Below are positions 45,341 through 53,973 of a stretch of DNA of 64,000 nt, one piece after another (positions within the stretch are counted from its first letter, which is position 1; each line of letters starts with the position of its first letter). The translations under genes and the position numbers were made by a program. The notes beneath the pieces were generated by a model. That model was not told the DNA's origin. It made no database searches and was given only the letters and a program-made list of their open reading frames with translations. This DNA is from Chloroflexota bacterium (GTDB lineage: Bacteria > Chloroflexota > Anaerolineae > Aggregatilineales > Phototrophicaceae): positions 60,633-124,632 of the forward strand of contig WTGC01000004.1 of the NCBI GenBank assembly GCA_011523705.1, written 5' to 3'.

Positions 45341-46218
45341 ATTGGGAAATTGCTGAGCAGGCCTTTCAGTATCGCAGTGAGGCGCGGGACGATGATCTCG
45401 CCCGCCTCAAGCACTTCCTCATGATTGGTTTCCAGATCGGTGTCGACCGCGTCGATCGTTTGGTTGGTGATGCCGGAGCAGGCCAAAACGCGCATGCCGG
45501 CGTGACGGGCAACCAGCACTTCGTTGACCGTCGACATGCCCACCGCATCGCCGCCCAAAGCGCGGATCATTCTGATTTCCGCCGGCGTCTCGAAGAAGGG
45601 ACCGGACAAGCCGACATAAACGCCGCTATGCAGCGGAATATCATGTTCACGCGCCACTTCCAGCGCCCGCTGCCGAAGCCGCCGGTCATAAGCCTGCGAC
45701 ATGCCGACGAAACGGAGACCGAGCGTCTCGTCGTTAGGACCTATGAGGGGGTTTGCGCCCGCCATCCCGGGCAGATTAATATGATCCTCCAGCAGCATCA
45801 AGTCGCCGACTTGATAGCTTTTGTTCACGCCGCCGGCCGCGTTCGTCAAGAGTACGCTATGAATGCCCAATGCTTTCATCACGCGAATGGGAAAAGTCAC
45901 TTCAGCCATCGAGTAGCCTTCGTAGAAATGGGCGCGCCCCTGCTGGGCGGCGACCATCTGCCCTTCCAATTCGCCGATGACCAGGTTGCCCTGATGCCCT
46001 TCCACGGTGGAAACGGGCCAGCCGGGGATATCGACGTATGGAATGACGACTTTCTCCACTAGCTCGTCAGCCAGCTTGCCCAGTCCGGAGCCCAAGACGA
46101 GCCCGATCGACGGGCGCAAAGATGTGCGCGACTGGACGACCGAAGCGGCGCGCTGAAAGTCGGCTCGACTATACAATTTTTCCTCCCGAATTCGGCTGGG
46201 TCTCGGACTGCCGGCCAT
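45337..46218 (-). CDS. punA: Purine nucleoside phosphorylase (PNP-I, trimeric type)
   Basis: Splits purine nucleosides with phosphate to free bases, supplying the purine pathway. 293 residues. Phosphate-binding GLVLGSGLGKLAD, VEGHQGNLVIGELEG, GRAHFYEGYSMAEVTFPIRVMKALG, TNAAGGVNKSYQVGDLMLLEDHIN, and the base-site segment GPFFETPAEIRMIRALGGDAVGMSTVNEVLVARHAGM. It should provide hypoxanthine or guanine that xanthine dehydrogenase (49.9-55.4 kb) can use after processing (inference). Confidence 0.95.
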   Translation of the reverse strand: MAGSPRPSRIREEKLYSRADFQRAASVVQSRTSLRPSIGLVLGSGLGKLADELVEKVVIPYVDIPGWPVSTVEGHQGNLVIGELEGQMVAAQQGRAHFYEGYSMAEVTFPIRVMKALGIHSVLLTNAAGGVNKSYQVGDLMLLEDHINLPGMAGANPLIGPNDETLGLRFVGMSQAYDRRLRQRALEVAREHDIPLHSGVYVGLSGPFFETPAEIRMIRALGGDAVGMSTVNEVLVARHAGMRVLACSGITNQTIDAVDTDLETNHEEVLEAGEIIVPRLTAILKGLLSNFPI

Positions 46219-46309
46219 TTATCAGGCTCACATCTGCAGGGATTCCAAAGACACATAGGAATCCTCGTTAGCGCCATATTAACATAAGAACTTGTTCTCC
46301 GATATAATA

Positions 46310-46337
46310 TTGACAGTTGACACATCTATCGTATAGA
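46310..46337 (+). promoter_or_regulatory. Promoter of the RCK channel gene
   Basis: -35 TTGACA (46310-46315) and -10 TATAGA (46332-46337) with 16 bp between. Transcription should start near 46344, only a few bases before the GTG start, so the message would be nearly leaderless. Confidence 0.6.
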
Positions 46338-46348
46338 GACCGTCATCC

Positions 46349-48421
46349 GTGAACGATCTGCGACGGCAATTTCGCGCCGCTGCGGTTCTCATCTTTATTG
46401 TTGTGCCGATCGGCATCGCCGGCTTCGCCTTTATTGAAGGCATGTCCGTCTTTGACGCGATATATCTGACCATCATCACGCTGACGACCATCGGCTACGG
46501 TGATTTTACGCCAAAGACAGAACTCGGCCGGCTGTTCACGCTGGTGCTTGTCGGCGCTGGGATGAGCGCCCTGCTGTTTTTTCTTTCTTCTTCATTCGCG
46601 CTGCTCTTCAGTTCCGAAGCGATGACCCGCCGGCGTCTCTTCCAGACCCGGAAAAAGATCCGCAAGCTCAACAGCCACTACATTATCTGCGGCACCGGCG
46701 AAATGGTAGACAAGACGATTGGCTACGTTTTGCATGGCGCTGAAATCCGGCGCAAGCAGCACCAGCAGAGCCTCTATCAGCCCATAGAAAATTTGCTGAA
46801 TCGCTTTTTTGGACCGGCGGATCGCGGCCGAATGCTTGTGCTGCGCCGGCTGATTGACCGACTGTTCCTCTTGTACCACCATGTCTTCGTCGATCACGTC
46901 ACCTTGCTCGATTTGTTGGTCGTGGTGACTGACGATGAAGAATATGCCGAGCATCTGCGCGCCGCTGGCATCCTCGTGATTGATGGCGATCCAACAGACG
47001 ATGATGATTTGCTCTCGGCTGGAATCGCGCGGGCGCGGGCCATCATGGTCATGCTCAATCAAGATACCGAAAGCCTGTTGACCGTCTTGACGGCACGCAA
47101 CCTGAACCCGCGGTTATACATCACGGCCGCCGCGGTCGAAGAGGAACTCAAGCTGAAGATGGTCAAGTCCGGCGCTAATGTCGTCCTGGCGCCCTATGAA
47201 GTGGCGGCGCAATTCCTCAACAGCGCCACGCTGCGGCCAGCGGTGAACGACTTTTTCAGCAGCATTCTCTTTGAACAAGATCATCATCACCAGATCACGC
47301 AGCTGGAGTTGGGAGACGACTCGCCCTGGATCGGCCGGCGCATAAACGACCTGTCTCTAAGCGAAAGATACAATGGGGGAATCCTGGGCATACGGCTGGA
47401 ATCGGGCGATTTCGCGCATACGGCCGGCGGGCGGCGCTTCCTGCAAGAAGACGAGATTCTGCTGGTTGTCGCGCCGGGTCCGATGGTCCCTAACCTTCAG
47501 CACGACTGCCGGCCGCAGGGCCGGGACGAGATGCGCTTTGCCAGCTTCCAACGTCTGATCCCGACGCGCGCATCCAAGAGCCTGGATGATGTCTACAGCC
47601 TTGAGGAAAGCGAGGCCGTCATCGAGACGATGGCGAAGCATTTTGTCATCTGCGGCAACGACCATATCATCCAGAGCGCCGTGCGCTTTCTCGATCCGGC
47701 GCGTCCTTTCGTTCTGATCAGTAACGATGTAGAGGTCACCGAACGTTGGCGGCAGCGGGGTTTCCGCGTGATCCATGGCGATCCAGCCCAGGAATCCACG
47801 CTGAAGAAAGCCGGCGTCAAACGGGCGCAGGCGATTATGATCTCGATTCAGGACAAGGCGGCTGCCGTTCTGACCGTATTGTCGGCGCGCACCATCAGCA
47901 AATCGCTGCTGATATCGGTCACAGCCACTACTGACGACATGATCGAAAAGCTGCGGCGGTCTGGCGCTGATCGGGTCGTCAGTCCCTTCCATGTCGCCGC
48001 GCAGTTCGTGCTGCTCTCGACTACGCGACCGGAAATTGCCGATTTCCTGCAGCATGTGCTCTACAACGAAATCACCGGGTTGGAGACGGCCGAACTTTAC
48101 ATGGAAGATGATTCGCCCTGGATCGGCAAGACGATTCGCGAATTGGCTTTGACCATGCGTTATCGCGCCAGCGTCGTTGGCGTTCGCCGCGCCAATCGAA
48201 GGGACTTCCTCTATACGCCGCCGCCCGAACATCTGGTGCGGCCGCAGGAAGTATTGATCGTCATCACGCCGATGGAATTCTTTGATGAAATGCGCGCGAA
48301 CGCCACTGGTCACAAGGACAAACGACCAGCCACCTTGCGACTGGAAGTTGATGTCACCGCCAGCGGCGTCTGGTCAAGAGATATGATCCGCGAGCTGATT
48401 CAGCAGGGGGACAGCGGCTAG
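46349..48421 (+). CDS. Potassium channel with two RCK (TrkA-N/C) domains
   Basis: 690 residues. Two membrane helices (about 10-30 and 60-88) flank the pore loop with the selectivity filter TTIGYGD at 46-52, a two-helix K+ channel like MthK. Two RCK modules follow, each a Rossmann TrkA-N part plus TrkA-C part (GDDSPWIGRRINDLSL and EDDSPWIGKTIRELAL). RCK1 has HYIICGTGEM at 110-119 and is interrupted by an insert of about 55 residues before LLDLLVVVTDDEEYAEHL. RCK2 (about 430-660) starts HFVICGNDHII, without the second glycine of GxGxxG. The start is a GTG. The last four bases overlap the convergent yqeC/mocA gene at a shared CTAG. Confidence 0.92.
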   Translation: MNDLRRQFRAAAVLIFIVVPIGIAGFAFIEGMSVFDAIYLTIITLTTIGYGDFTPKTELGRLFTLVLVGAGMSALLFFLSSSFALLFSSEAMTRRRLFQTRKKIRKLNSHYIICGTGEMVDKTIGYVLHGAEIRRKQHQQSLYQPIENLLNRFFGPADRGRMLVLRRLIDRLFLLYHHVFVDHVTLLDLLVVVTDDEEYAEHLRAAGILVIDGDPTDDDDLLSAGIARARAIMVMLNQDTESLLTVLTARNLNPRLYITAAAVEEELKLKMVKSGANVVLAPYEVAAQFLNSATLRPAVNDFFSSILFEQDHHHQITQLELGDDSPWIGRRINDLSLSERYNGGILGIRLESGDFAHTAGGRRFLQEDEILLVVAPGPMVPNLQHDCRPQGRDEMRFASFQRLIPTRASKSLDDVYSLEESEAVIETMAKHFVICGNDHIIQSAVRFLDPARPFVLISNDVEVTERWRQRGFRVIHGDPAQESTLKKAGVKRAQAIMISIQDKAAAVLTVLSARTISKSLLISVTATTDDMIEKLRRSGADRVVSPFHVAAQFVLLSTTRPEIADFLQHVLYNEITGLETAELYMEDDSPWIGKTIRELALTMRYRASVVGVRRANRRDFLYTPPPEHLVRPQEVLIVITPMEFFDEMRANATGHKDKRPATLRLEVDVTASGVWSRDMIRELIQQGDSG

Positions 48422-49779
48422 CGGCCACGGTTGCTCACGCGCGCGTCTTGGCGGTCCGGCCGATGCAGGGACCGGCGCCCAAAATCATGAAAGATGCTGT
48501 CGCTATCGACATTCAGAAAAGTAATGTCGGCGAGGAAGCGCTGGGCGATGGCGCGAAAATCGCTCTGGCGCGGCATCTTGACAAGATCCTGCCAATAGCG
48601 TTTTCCAATGAGGACCGGGTATCCCGAGCGCATCCGGTAACGGGGGACGATGAAATCGCCATCGCCGCGCGCATAGGCGGCCAAGATGTGATATATCACT
48701 TTCGGTTGCAGGCGCGCCTGATCGCCGGGCACAACCAGCACCGCCGATAGCTGCTCCGGCAGCGCGCGCAGCCCGGCTTTCAGCGCGGTCACCGCCCCGC
48801 CCGCCTGATGCGCCCGATCATGTATCACCTTCACCCCGAGCGGTCTGGTCGCCGCTCGTACTTCAGGCGCCCGCCGGCCGGTGACCAGTCGAATATGATC
48901 AATTCGCGAACGCAGGACTTTTTCAGTAATCTGCGCGACGGCAGCCCGGCCCCGGTCAGAAGGCCGCAGCATCTGGTCTTCGTCTTTGCAGGGCGATTCT
49001 CCAGTGGCCAGCACGAGCGCGCCGACTCGCCGCTGCAATTCAAATACGGGTTCGGCGCCGCGCACCGCGCCCAGCGCGACCGCGTCAATCCGCGCGCTCT
49101 GCAAACTGAGCCTGGCGATCATCCGCGCCCGCCCGCGCATGAATCCGTGTTTGGGCGTCTGATTCAGGTATACAATGACGCGAGCTTCCGGCGGGACGCC
49201 GCGCAAACCGAGCTCTTCATCGCGCAGCACCTGCGCCAGCCAAGGCGATTTGACCGGTGAATTCTCCACGAAACCGTAGCGGGCGATCATCGCCGCCGGG
49301 TTGTAGATATGCTCGTTATCGAGCGGCAAACCCAGAGCGCGGAGCGAAGCGACGGAAATAACAAGCGATGTCTCCAGGGGAATCTGGGGTTCATGCGCCA
49401 GCGGCGCCTTGAAGGGCAAGCCTGCGGCGTCATCCGACTCGACCAGCAGGATATCCGAGTCTACGCTGTCCAGCAGCTGTCTGGTCCATTCGACTGGCGG
49501 GCCGAAAACATAGCCGCTGCGAATCTGCTCATGGAGCAAGACAAACTGGTGCTCGGTCAGCGCTTCCGAGATCGCCTGCGGAGCGGCGCCGGCCGCCATC
49601 GTGCAGGGAAAGAGGTCCAATTGGTCGGTGGAGAGTCTGGTGGTGGTGGTCGCCAAGACGCGCCAGCCGGCTTCGGCCAGCTCATAACCCAAGCTGACCA
49701 TCAGCGATGTTTTGCCGCCCGCGCCAATGAAGGCGACCACATCGCCAGGCGCCAATTCAAAAGCTTGCTCGAATCGCAT
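48418..49779 (-). CDS. YqeC-MocA fusion for molybdenum hydroxylase maturation
   Basis: 453 residues in two parts. Residues 1-230 match YqeC (selenium-dependent hydroxylase accessory family), with P-loop-like VVAFIGAGGKTSLM, ATTTTRLS, LVESDDAAGLPFKAP and ENSPVKSPWLA. Residues about 250-430 match the MocA/MobA nucleotidyltransferase fold, with VLVVPGDQARLQPKVI and GYPVLIG. The usual LAAGxSxRMGxxK nucleotide signature is diverged: LATGESPCKDEDQML lacks the Arg-Met-Gly-Lys part. MocA makes molybdopterin cytosine dinucleotide for xanthine dehydrogenase-type enzymes; here activity is uncertain. The xanthine dehydrogenase Mo subunit gene lies 168 bp upstream on the same strand. Confidence 0.85.
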   Translation of the reverse strand: MRFEQAFELAPGDVVAFIGAGGKTSLMVSLGYELAEAGWRVLATTTTRLSTDQLDLFPCTMAAGAAPQAISEALTEHQFVLLHEQIRSGYVFGPPVEWTRQLLDSVDSDILLVESDDAAGLPFKAPLAHEPQIPLETSLVISVASLRALGLPLDNEHIYNPAAMIARYGFVENSPVKSPWLAQVLRDEELGLRGVPPEARVIVYLNQTPKHGFMRGRARMIARLSLQSARIDAVALGAVRGAEPVFELQRRVGALVLATGESPCKDEDQMLRPSDRGRAAVAQITEKVLRSRIDHIRLVTGRRAPEVRAATRPLGVKVIHDRAHQAGGAVTALKAGLRALPEQLSAVLVVPGDQARLQPKVIYHILAAYARGDGDFIVPRYRMRSGYPVLIGKRYWQDLVKMPRQSDFRAIAQRFLADITFLNVDSDSIFHDFGRRSLHRPDRQDARVSNRGR

Positions 49780-49834
49780 CGACCTTTCCTGGATGACGAC
49801 CGGCTACGAACTAGGCGTGCCGGTTCTCGGCAAG

Positions 49835-49863
49835 ATTCTAAAGCGTTACAAGCCTAATGATAA
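49835..49863 (-). promoter_or_regulatory. Putative promoter of yqeC/mocA
   Basis: -35 TTATCA (49863-49858) and -10 TAGAAT (49840-49835) with 17 bp spacing on the minus strand, 55 bases before the start codon. It would give this gene independent expression from the xanthine dehydrogenase genes. Confidence 0.4.
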
Positions 49864-49947
49864 CATGAAAGCGAAGGCGCGCTTAATGCTGTTGGCGATG
49901 GCCCGCCGGGCGAATCTCGACGAGAGACAGAATGCCGCGATTGCCGA

Positions 49948-52206
49948 TCAGATGGCGCCGATGCCGCGCTCGCGCAGCGCCTTCGCCACCTTTTGCGCGG
50001 TGAATGGCTGGGAATCAATCCAGACGCCAACCGCATCATAAATCGCAGCGGCGATGGCCGGCGCCAGAGGAAGAAAAGGCATTTCGGCCATGCCCCGCAC
50101 GCCCCAGGGTCCGATGGGGTCGGGGTGCTCCAAGATGACGGATTTGATCCGCGGCGGCACATCAAGCGATGTGGGGATCAGATAGGTCGAGAGGAAGGGA
50201 TTGCGTATCCGACCTTGATCGGATACCAGGTATTCCATCAATGCGTAACCTTGCGCCTGCACGATCGCGCCTTCAATCTGCCCCTGCAGTTGCTGCGGAT
50301 TGATGACTTTGCCCACATCGTTGGCGCAGACGACGTCCAGCAGTTGCACTTGCCCGGTCTCAACGTCGACTTCAACCTCGACCGCTTCGGCTACGTAGCC
50401 GTAGGCGAAATTAGGCGTCGCCCGGCCGGTCTCCGGATCGAAGGGCGTCGTCGCTGGCGGATGATACATGAACTCACCCAGAGCCGGGCGCTCTTCATCC
50501 TGCCATTTGCGCAAGGCGATCTCGGCGGCGCCGCGAATGGCGTTGCCGGACATGAAAGTCAGGCGCGAGGCTGAAGCGCTGCCCGCCGACTCGGATGAGG
50601 CGGTGTCGGAGGCGACAATCTCGACCTTGTCGAAGGGCATGCCGACAGCCTCAGCCGCCATTTGACTCAGAGCGGTATGCGCGCCCTGCCCGACATCGGC
50701 GCCGGCGTGATAAAGAATCACCTTTTCGATTTCGGCGCTCCCGCGCAGCTCAATGCCTGCCCAGCAGTGCTCGGGAAAGCCAAAGCTGAAGCCAACATTC
50801 TTGAATCCGCCGGCGATGCCCCGACCGCGGCGCCGGTTTTGATCGGCCGGTTGCGGCGTCGATTGTAGTTTCCAGCCCTGGCCTGAGCGCTGCCACCAAG
50901 ACTCGCGCCCGCAGGCTTCAAATACTTGCGGCATGGTCACACCAGCGGGGAAAGGCGTATCCACGGAGCCGATGCTGCCTTCGCGGATACTGTTCTTCAG
51001 GCGAATCTCGAGCGGATCCAGCTTCAGCGCGGCCGCCAGGCGATTCATCTGCCCTTCGGCCGCGAACAGCGCTTGGGGCGCGCCAAAGCCGCGAAAAGCC
51101 CCCGACGGGATATTGTTGGTGTACACGGTATAGGTATCGACATGGACGTTAGGAATCTCGTAGGGACCGGTGACGGTCAGTTGGGCGTTGCCGAGCACCT
51201 TGTTCGATGTGTAATTGTAAGCGCCGGCATCGCCAATCACTTCGGCCGCGGCGGCGGTCAGCAGGCCGTCTGCGGTCGCGCCCCATTTCGCCCGCACCTT
51301 GATCGGATGCCGTTTGTGATGATAGAGGATGGACTCTTCCCGATTCCATTGAATCTTGATCGGAAGCCGCAGCTTCCAGGCGGCCAGCGCCAGAATGATT
51401 TGCACCGACATATCTTCGCGGCCGCCAAACGCGCCGCCAATGGCGGGATAGATGACGCGCACCTGTTCCGGCGGCAGATCGAGCGCATGATAGATTTGCT
51501 CTTGATCTTCGTGCGTCCACTGGCCCGCGACCAGGACCGTAACGCGATCTTCTTCGTCTATGTAGGCGAGGCCCGCCTCCGGCTGCAGGTAGGCATGTTC
51601 TTGCCAGGTCGTGTCGTATTCGCCTTCCACCACGATATCAGCGGCCGCCCAGCCCGCCTCCATATCGCCGCGGCGAATGCGATAAGTCGTCACCAGATTG
51701 CCCGGATTGTCCGGATGGAGTTGCGGCGCCCCTTCGGTCATCGCCTCTTCCGGATTGAAGACGGCCGGCATATCCTCATATTGCACGTCGATCAGAGCCA
51801 GCGCCTCTTGCGCAATCGCGTCAGTCTCGGCGACGACGGTTGCCACCATATCCATATAACAGCGCACGACGTCGGTACCGGCCTTGTCCCCGCCGGGACC
51901 GCAGAGCACAGGTTGGTCTTTGATCACGAGACCGTATTCATTGACGGGCACGTCGTGGCTGGTGAAGACGCGGGCGACGCCCGGCAAGGCTTCCGCTTGG
52001 CTGGCGTCAACCTGTACGACGCGGGCATGGGCGCGCTCGCTGAACTTGACGCGCATCCACAATTGACCATCGATATTGATGTCGCCGGGATAGAGCGTCT
52101 CGCCCGTAACTTTGCCGCGCGCATCAATGCGCTTGACTGATTCGCTGATGACCTTGGTTTGTTCAGGGATCACGGCGGGAATCCTCGTGAGATCGGCTTC
52201 GCGCAT
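49948..52206 (-). CDS. xdhA: Xanthine dehydrogenase, molybdenum-binding subunit
   Basis: The catalytic subunit of a molybdenum hydroxylase that oxidises hypoxanthine/xanthine or a related heterocycle. 752 residues. An N-terminal aldehyde oxidase/xanthine dehydrogenase a/b domain (RIDARGKVTGETLYPGDINIDGQLWMRVKFSERAHARV), then the Mo cofactor domain with GGAFGGRED, AFRGFGAPQ, GADVGQGAHTALSQMAAEAVG and the C-terminal active-site loop GVRGMAEMPFLPLAPAI, in which the Glu matches the catalytic Glu of the family. Substrate is not proven; AFRGF is xanthine-dehydrogenase-like rather than carbon monoxide dehydrogenase. Preceded by a phosphorylase-like gene. Confidence 0.9.
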   Translation of the reverse strand: MREADLTRIPAVIPEQTKVISESVKRIDARGKVTGETLYPGDINIDGQLWMRVKFSERAHARVVQVDASQAEALPGVARVFTSHDVPVNEYGLVIKDQPVLCGPGGDKAGTDVVRCYMDMVATVVAETDAIAQEALALIDVQYEDMPAVFNPEEAMTEGAPQLHPDNPGNLVTTYRIRRGDMEAGWAAADIVVEGEYDTTWQEHAYLQPEAGLAYIDEEDRVTVLVAGQWTHEDQEQIYHALDLPPEQVRVIYPAIGGAFGGREDMSVQIILALAAWKLRLPIKIQWNREESILYHHKRHPIKVRAKWGATADGLLTAAAAEVIGDAGAYNYTSNKVLGNAQLTVTGPYEIPNVHVDTYTVYTNNIPSGAFRGFGAPQALFAAEGQMNRLAAALKLDPLEIRLKNSIREGSIGSVDTPFPAGVTMPQVFEACGRESWWQRSGQGWKLQSTPQPADQNRRRGRGIAGGFKNVGFSFGFPEHCWAGIELRGSAEIEKVILYHAGADVGQGAHTALSQMAAEAVGMPFDKVEIVASDTASSESAGSASASRLTFMSGNAIRGAAEIALRKWQDEERPALGEFMYHPPATTPFDPETGRATPNFAYGYVAEAVEVEVDVETGQVQLLDVVCANDVGKVINPQQLQGQIEGAIVQAQGYALMEYLVSDQGRIRNPFLSTYLIPTSLDVPPRIKSVILEHPDPIGPWGVRGMAEMPFLPLAPAIAAAIYDAVGVWIDSQPFTAQKVAKALRERGIGAI

Positions 52207-52215
52207 GGACTGACT

Positions 52216-53970
52216 TTAAAGCGCAGGAAGCGCCTCGAAGGTGGTTTCGATCAGTTTTTCCGTCTCGTTGTAAAAGATGCGGCGCAAGATGGCGATGGCG
52301 GCGGCGTAGGTCGGTTCGACGCCGCCGTAACTGAGGCTCCCTGCGCCCAGATTCTGGCCCGTATTCATCGGCTTGTCCGATGCGTAATGCAGGAAACCGA
52401 TATCGAATTTGACCGAATGCAAGTTGACGATCTCGTTCATCGGATGGCGCTGCGGGCGGAAGGCTTCGTAAACCGCCGACAGGTAGGGACCGCCCTCCAT
52501 CTCGATATCGGTGTAGCCTTCTTTGTAGAAGACGCTCATGTAATGGGGATTTTGCAGAAAGGTGCCGAGAACGGTCACCGCCTTCTGATTGTCCAAGACG
52601 TTGCCATGCTGCATATAGCTGCGCACGTGCCGGGCGGTGAAGCAATTTCGGAATAGATAAGTGTTCTGCGAATGTTCGTCGTGAATCACATTGGGAATCA
52701 TCATATCGCCGATGCGGCCATTCAATGTGGCCGCCTTGCCCATGACATAGACGCCATCCAGCCGACCAGCGCCTTGCGAGATGCGGCTCAACAATTCATA
52801 CGAGGCCATGCCCAGGGGATAATCGATATTGATGATGATGGCATTGCTGTGGCGCAAGGGTTCCAGATCATCGGCGCGCCCCAATCGCGGATCAAACCAG
52901 CGCGGCTCAAGCTTGCCCAGCTCGATGACTTGCGTTTCCATTTCGAAGCCATGCTGGCTGGGCACGCGATGGATGCCCAGGCGATTTTCTTCCTTGGCGA
53001 AAACGTGGCGCGCCTGGCTGCCTTGTTCAGACAGATAGCGCCGCAAGACAAAATAAAGGAAGTTGTCCGTGCTCTTGTGATAACTCTCCTTGGTGTCTTC
53101 GTACTCGGTCAGCAGGGATTTCTCTTCGAATGCTTCGATGTAATCAATCAGGCTCTCTTCAAATCGGCGGGCGAATCCGGCGAGCAGGTTAATCAAAGCG
53201 TGGGTATTGCTGGAAACGAAGTAGACCGGACGCTCGCCGGGATCAATCCCGGCCTGCGACAATTCCTCGCAGAGTTCATTCCACCAGGAAGCGGTGGCGC
53301 GCCGATAATCGGCTAGGGAACCGGCGATCAAACGCAGCGACATGCTCTTGCGATGCTCGCGAATATGGAGCAGGTTGTTGACGAAGTCTTCCCCCCATAG
53401 CAAGTGCAGTCGCTTCAAATCGCTCACCCGGATTCGTAGAGCGGCGGCGAGCGCAGCAAAGTCTTCCGCCGGCAGATCGCCCGCCTCGGCGTAGGGCGCC
53501 AGAAGGTCCGAAATATCGGGACTCTGCAGCAGAAAATGCAGTTTGTTCCATTCGATTTGGAAGGCGGTCAATATCGGCGCCAGGTCATCTATATCCGAAC
53601 GGCTGACGACATAAACAGCCAGCGTGCTATCGCCATCGAAATGGGTGCGGCGGCGGCGGCCCGTCGCGAAGACGCGCTGCCAAGCCGCGATATCGCGGTA
53701 ACCGGCGGCGATGAAGGAGCGGTTCATCTGCCCGATTAAGACTTCTTCCGTCTGAATAATGCAAGGCGGCAGACGCAGCGCGCTGTACATCAAGGCGGAC
53801 GCGTCGGGCTCGACAGCGGCGGCGTGCTCATGCAAGGACGAGCGCATCGCCAGATGACTCTCGACCAGGGTTTCGATTTTGATCCCCTCGCTCGAACGCA
53901 ATAGCGAATAATAGGTTCGCATATAGAGTTCGATTTCTTCACTGCCCGTCTTTGGTACCGTTCGGTCCAT
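52216..53970 (-). CDS. Uncharacterized protein with nucleoside phosphorylase-like C-terminus
   Basis: 584 residues with no named function. The N-terminal two-thirds (about 1-330) is helical and unlike anything I recognise. The C-terminal part shows purine/uridine phosphorylase-like features: VYVMGKAATLNGRIGDMMIPNVIHDEHS (GDMMIP at 421-426) and GYTDIEMEGGPYLSAVYEA (EMEGG at 490-494), which resemble the base- and ribose-binding segments of that superfamily. It lies between the two xanthine dehydrogenase genes with gaps of 3 and 9 bp, so a role in the same purine pathway is likely. A phosphorylase or nucleosidase that releases a purine base is the leading guess, but it could be a degenerate, non-catalytic member. 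Confidence 0.8.
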   Translation of the reverse strand: MDRTVPKTGSEEIELYMRTYYSLLRSSEGIKIETLVESHLAMRSSLHEHAAAVEPDASALMYSALRLPPCIIQTEEVLIGQMNRSFIAAGYRDIAAWQRVFATGRRRRTHFDGDSTLAVYVVSRSDIDDLAPILTAFQIEWNKLHFLLQSPDISDLLAPYAEAGDLPAEDFAALAAALRIRVSDLKRLHLLWGEDFVNNLLHIREHRKSMSLRLIAGSLADYRRATASWWNELCEELSQAGIDPGERPVYFVSSNTHALINLLAGFARRFEESLIDYIEAFEEKSLLTEYEDTKESYHKSTDNFLYFVLRRYLSEQGSQARHVFAKEENRLGIHRVPSQHGFEMETQVIELGKLEPRWFDPRLGRADDLEPLRHSNAIIINIDYPLGMASYELLSRISQGAGRLDGVYVMGKAATLNGRIGDMMIPNVIHDEHSQNTYLFRNCFTARHVRSYMQHGNVLDNQKAVTVLGTFLQNPHYMSVFYKEGYTDIEMEGGPYLSAVYEAFRPQRHPMNEIVNLHSVKFDIGFLHYASDKPMNTGQNLGAGSLSYGGVEPTYAAAIAILRRIFYNETEKLIETTFEALPAL

Positions 53971-53973
53971 GAG

